Shown here one piece after another: positions 62,425 through 64,000 of a stretch of DNA of 64,000 bases. Made by a program: the position numbers and the translations under genes. Within the stretch, counting starts at the first letter, position 1, and the number at the start of each line of letters is the position of its first letter. Under the pieces are notes generated by a model that was not told the DNA's origin, ran no database searches, and saw nothing but the letters and a program-made list of their open reading frames with translations. This DNA comes from Qipengyuania citrea (GTDB lineage: Bacteria; Pseudomonadota; Alphaproteobacteria; Sphingomonadales; Sphingomonadaceae): assembly GCF_009828015.1 (NCBI RefSeq), contig NZ_WTYG01000001.1, forward strand, positions 992,001 to 1,056,000, written 5' to 3'.

Positions 62425-63581
62425 GCCACACCGCCCGGATCCTCCTGCTCGGCTCGGGCGAGCTGGGGCGCGAGTTCGTCATTTCGGCCAAGCGGCTCGG
62501 CGCCTATGTCATCGCCTGCGACGCCTATGACGATGCGCCCGCCATGCAGCTGGCCGATGCACGCGAAGTGTTCTCCATGCTCGATGGCGACAAGCTGCGC
62601 GAGGCGGCCGAGAAGCACCGGCCCGATTACATCGTCCCCGAGATCGAGGCGATCCGCACTTCGGTACTGGCCGAACTGGAGGAGGAAGGTTTCACCGTCG
62701 TGCCCTCGGCGCGCGCCGCGCAGCTGACGATGAACCGCGACGCGATCCGCGACCTTGCGGCCAACAATCTAGGGCTCGTCACCTCCCGATACCGCTACGC
62801 GAAGAATTTCGAGGAAGTGCAGGCGGCCGCGCAGCACACTGGGCTGCCCTGTGTGATCAAGCCGGTCATGTCGTCCTCGGGCAAGGGCCAGTCGACCGTG
62901 CGCGACGCGGCCGAGCTCGAAGCGGCCTGGGCCTATGCCTGCGCCAACATGCGCGGCGACCGCCAGCGTGTGATCGTCGAGCAATTCGTCGATTTCGATT
63001 ACGAGATCACGCTGCTGACCGTGCGCCACAAGGACGGCATCAGCTTCTGCCCGGCGATCGGCCACCGGCAGGAACGCGGCGATTACCAGGAAAGCTGGCA
63101 GCCGACGCCGATGACCGACGCGGCGACCGCCAAGGCGCAGGACATGGCGCGCACCGTGGTCGACGATCTGGGCGGCTACGGCCTGTTCGGGGTCGAGTTT
63201 TTCGTGAAAGGCGAGGACGTGATCTTTTCCGAGCTTTCCCCGCGCCCGCACGACACCGGAATGGTCACGCTGGTCAGCCAGAACCTTACCGAATTCGACC
63301 TCCATGCGCGGGCAGTGATGGGGCTGCCGGTTCCGCCCGTGCTGCGCGCACGCCCCGCCGCCAGCGCGGTGATCCTCGCCGAACGCGACAGCGCGGCGCT
63401 GGGTTACGAAAGCCTCGCCGAGGCGATGGGCGAGGGGGCCGACATCCGCATCTTCGCCAAGCCCACCAGCCGTCCCTACCGCCGCATGGGCGTGGCGCTG
63501 GCCACCGCGGGCGATACCGACGAAGCGCGCCGCATCGCGCGCGAGGCGGCGCACAAGGTCCGCATCACCTACGGCGACTGA
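62421..63581 (+). CDS. purT: Formate-dependent phosphoribosylglycinamide formyltransferase PurT
   Basis: Formylates GAR in purine synthesis using formate and ATP rather than formyl-tetrahydrofolate. The 386-residue ATP-grasp enzyme begins ILLLGSGELGREFVISAKRLGAYVIACD and carries VPEIEAIRT, CVIKPVMSSSGKGQSTV, FGVEFFVKGEDVIFSELSPRPHDTGMVT and PVPPVLRARPAASAVILAE. Its start overlaps the lysC stop as ATGA, an unusual partner suggesting one transcript for amino-acid and purine precursors. Confidence 0.95.
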   Translation: MSHTARILLLGSGELGREFVISAKRLGAYVIACDAYDDAPAMQLADAREVFSMLDGDKLREAAEKHRPDYIVPEIEAIRTSVLAELEEEGFTVVPSARAAQLTMNRDAIRDLAANNLGLVTSRYRYAKNFEEVQAAAQHTGLPCVIKPVMSSSGKGQSTVRDAAELEAAWAYACANMRGDRQRVIVEQFVDFDYEITLLTVRHKDGISFCPAIGHRQERGDYQESWQPTPMTDAATAKAQDMARTVVDDLGGYGLFGVEFFVKGEDVIFSELSPRPHDTGMVTLVSQNLTEFDLHARAVMGLPVPPVLRARPAASAVILAERDSAALGYESLAEAMGEGADIRIFAKPTSRPYRRMGVALATAGDTDEARRIAREAAHKVRITYGD

Positions 63582-63587
63582 TCAGCC

Positions 63588-63977
63588 TCAGCCCAGCAGC
63601 ATCACGTTCATCAGCCGCCCGGGCAGCAGGAAGGCCGCGAGCCCAGGAAAGACCAGTCCGGTGACATAGGTGAAAACGAGCTGCCGCTTGTGTGCCGGGA
63701 TGTTGCCACGCCGCGCGGTCGCCACCGAACGCCAGGCCGAGAAGATCGTCAGCGGGATGAAGACATGGATCGGGCCGTAGCCGCCGCCCGAAGTGATGAA
63801 GATCGCCGAAAAGGCGGTCACCAGCATCAGCGCGAGCCAGATCTTGCCCAGCAGCCGGTGCCGCGCATCGCCCTTGCGCGTCAGCAGCACATAGGCGCCC
63901 AGCGGGATCGCGGGGATAACTGCAACCACATGCACCGCGATCGCGGCATGGCGCAGATGCGGCAATTCGGGAGTCAT
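63588..63977 (-). CDS. DUF2306-like small membrane protein, start uncertain
   Basis: At least 129 residues with about four hydrophobic helices (HAAIAVHVVAVIPAIPLGAYVLL, IWLALMLVTAFSAIFI, IHVFIPLTIFSAW, LVFTYVTGLVFPGLAAFLLPG). The pattern HRLLGKIWLALMLVTAFSAIFI and HKRQLVFTYVTGLV resembles DUF2306. No stop occurs in this frame between 63977 and the window end and no ribosome-binding site precedes the ATG, so the true start may lie outside the window. Confidence 0.7.
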   Translation of the reverse strand: MTPELPHLRHAAIAVHVVAVIPAIPLGAYVLLTRKGDARHRLLGKIWLALMLVTAFSAIFITSGGGYGPIHVFIPLTIFSAWRSVATARRGNIPAHKRQLVFTYVTGLVFPGLAAFLLPGRLMNVMLLG

Positions 63978-64000
63978 GCCGGTAAGCGCGCGGCCGATCG

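Overview
The window is chromosomal DNA from a GC-rich alphaproteobacterium, most likely order Sphingomonadales and probably close to Erythrobacteraceae (inference from gene content; no search was run). Pointers are strong G/C preference at third codon positions, DUF4167, DUF1244 and GapR-type small proteins, an HWE-family histidine kinase, a GGAAC-N17-TGTT promoter resembling the alphaproteobacterial EcfG general-stress consensus, and groESL with both a CIRCE element and a sigma32-like promoter. I found no rRNA, tRNA, CRISPR array, insertion sequence or prophage; most of the window is core chromosome.

Layout. 1-6.7 kb: translation and cell-envelope housekeeping on the + strand (hisS 3' part, prfA, prmC, DUF4167 protein, lnt, metK). 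6.7-10 kb: minus-strand CaiB/BaiF CoA-transferase, nitronate monooxygenase-like enzyme and HAD phosphatase lipoprotein. 10-12.8 kb: an intergenic region with a candidate small RNA, then a bacterial CDC48/VCP-type double AAA+ ATPase. 12.8-18.1 kb: minus-strand polA, HWE histidine kinase and MscS channel. 18.3-20.3 kb: a tiny acidic lipoprotein, then a minus-strand cluster of host-attachment protein, 39-residue ORF and a class A beta-lactamase-like serine hydrolase without a recognisable ExxLN motif. 20.3-26.4 kb: a coupled phosphotransferase/acyl-CoA dehydrogenase pair, then a DUF305-LVIVD secreted protein and an endonuclease/exonuclease/phosphatase-family protein. 26.4-31.9 kb: groESL, a second MscS, a MATE transporter and an unrecognised protein.

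32-44.7 kb holds the ribosomal/RNA polymerase genes. rplJ-rplL run leftward and rpoB-rpoC rightward, with about 3 kb of other genes between them, whereas in most bacteria these four are contiguous. The intervening block is the most interesting part of the window: a leftward four-gene array (DUF2975 membrane protein, small XRE regulator, six-helix membrane protein, acidic lipoprotein). It is preceded by three perfect TATCG-N5-CGATA palindromes, two of which lie on the proposed -35 and -10 elements. This looks like a self-regulated membrane module that I cannot match to a described system.

44.8-64 kb: a GGDEF-EAL protein, gltX, an old-yellow-enzyme-type oxidoreductase, small hypotheticals, pyruvate kinase, DUF1244, GapR-like protein, an SDR with its ribosome-binding site in a hairpin loop, YbjQ-family protein, CPBP protease, YebC, RuvC, a TonB-dependent receptor, a YffB/ArsC-like protein, glycerophosphodiester phosphodiesterase, UbiG, aspartokinase coupled to PurT, and a DUF2306-like membrane protein cut near the window edge. 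Several starts were moved from the longest reading frame to internal codons that have a Shine-Dalgarno site or overlap the upstream stop; each case is explained in its entry.
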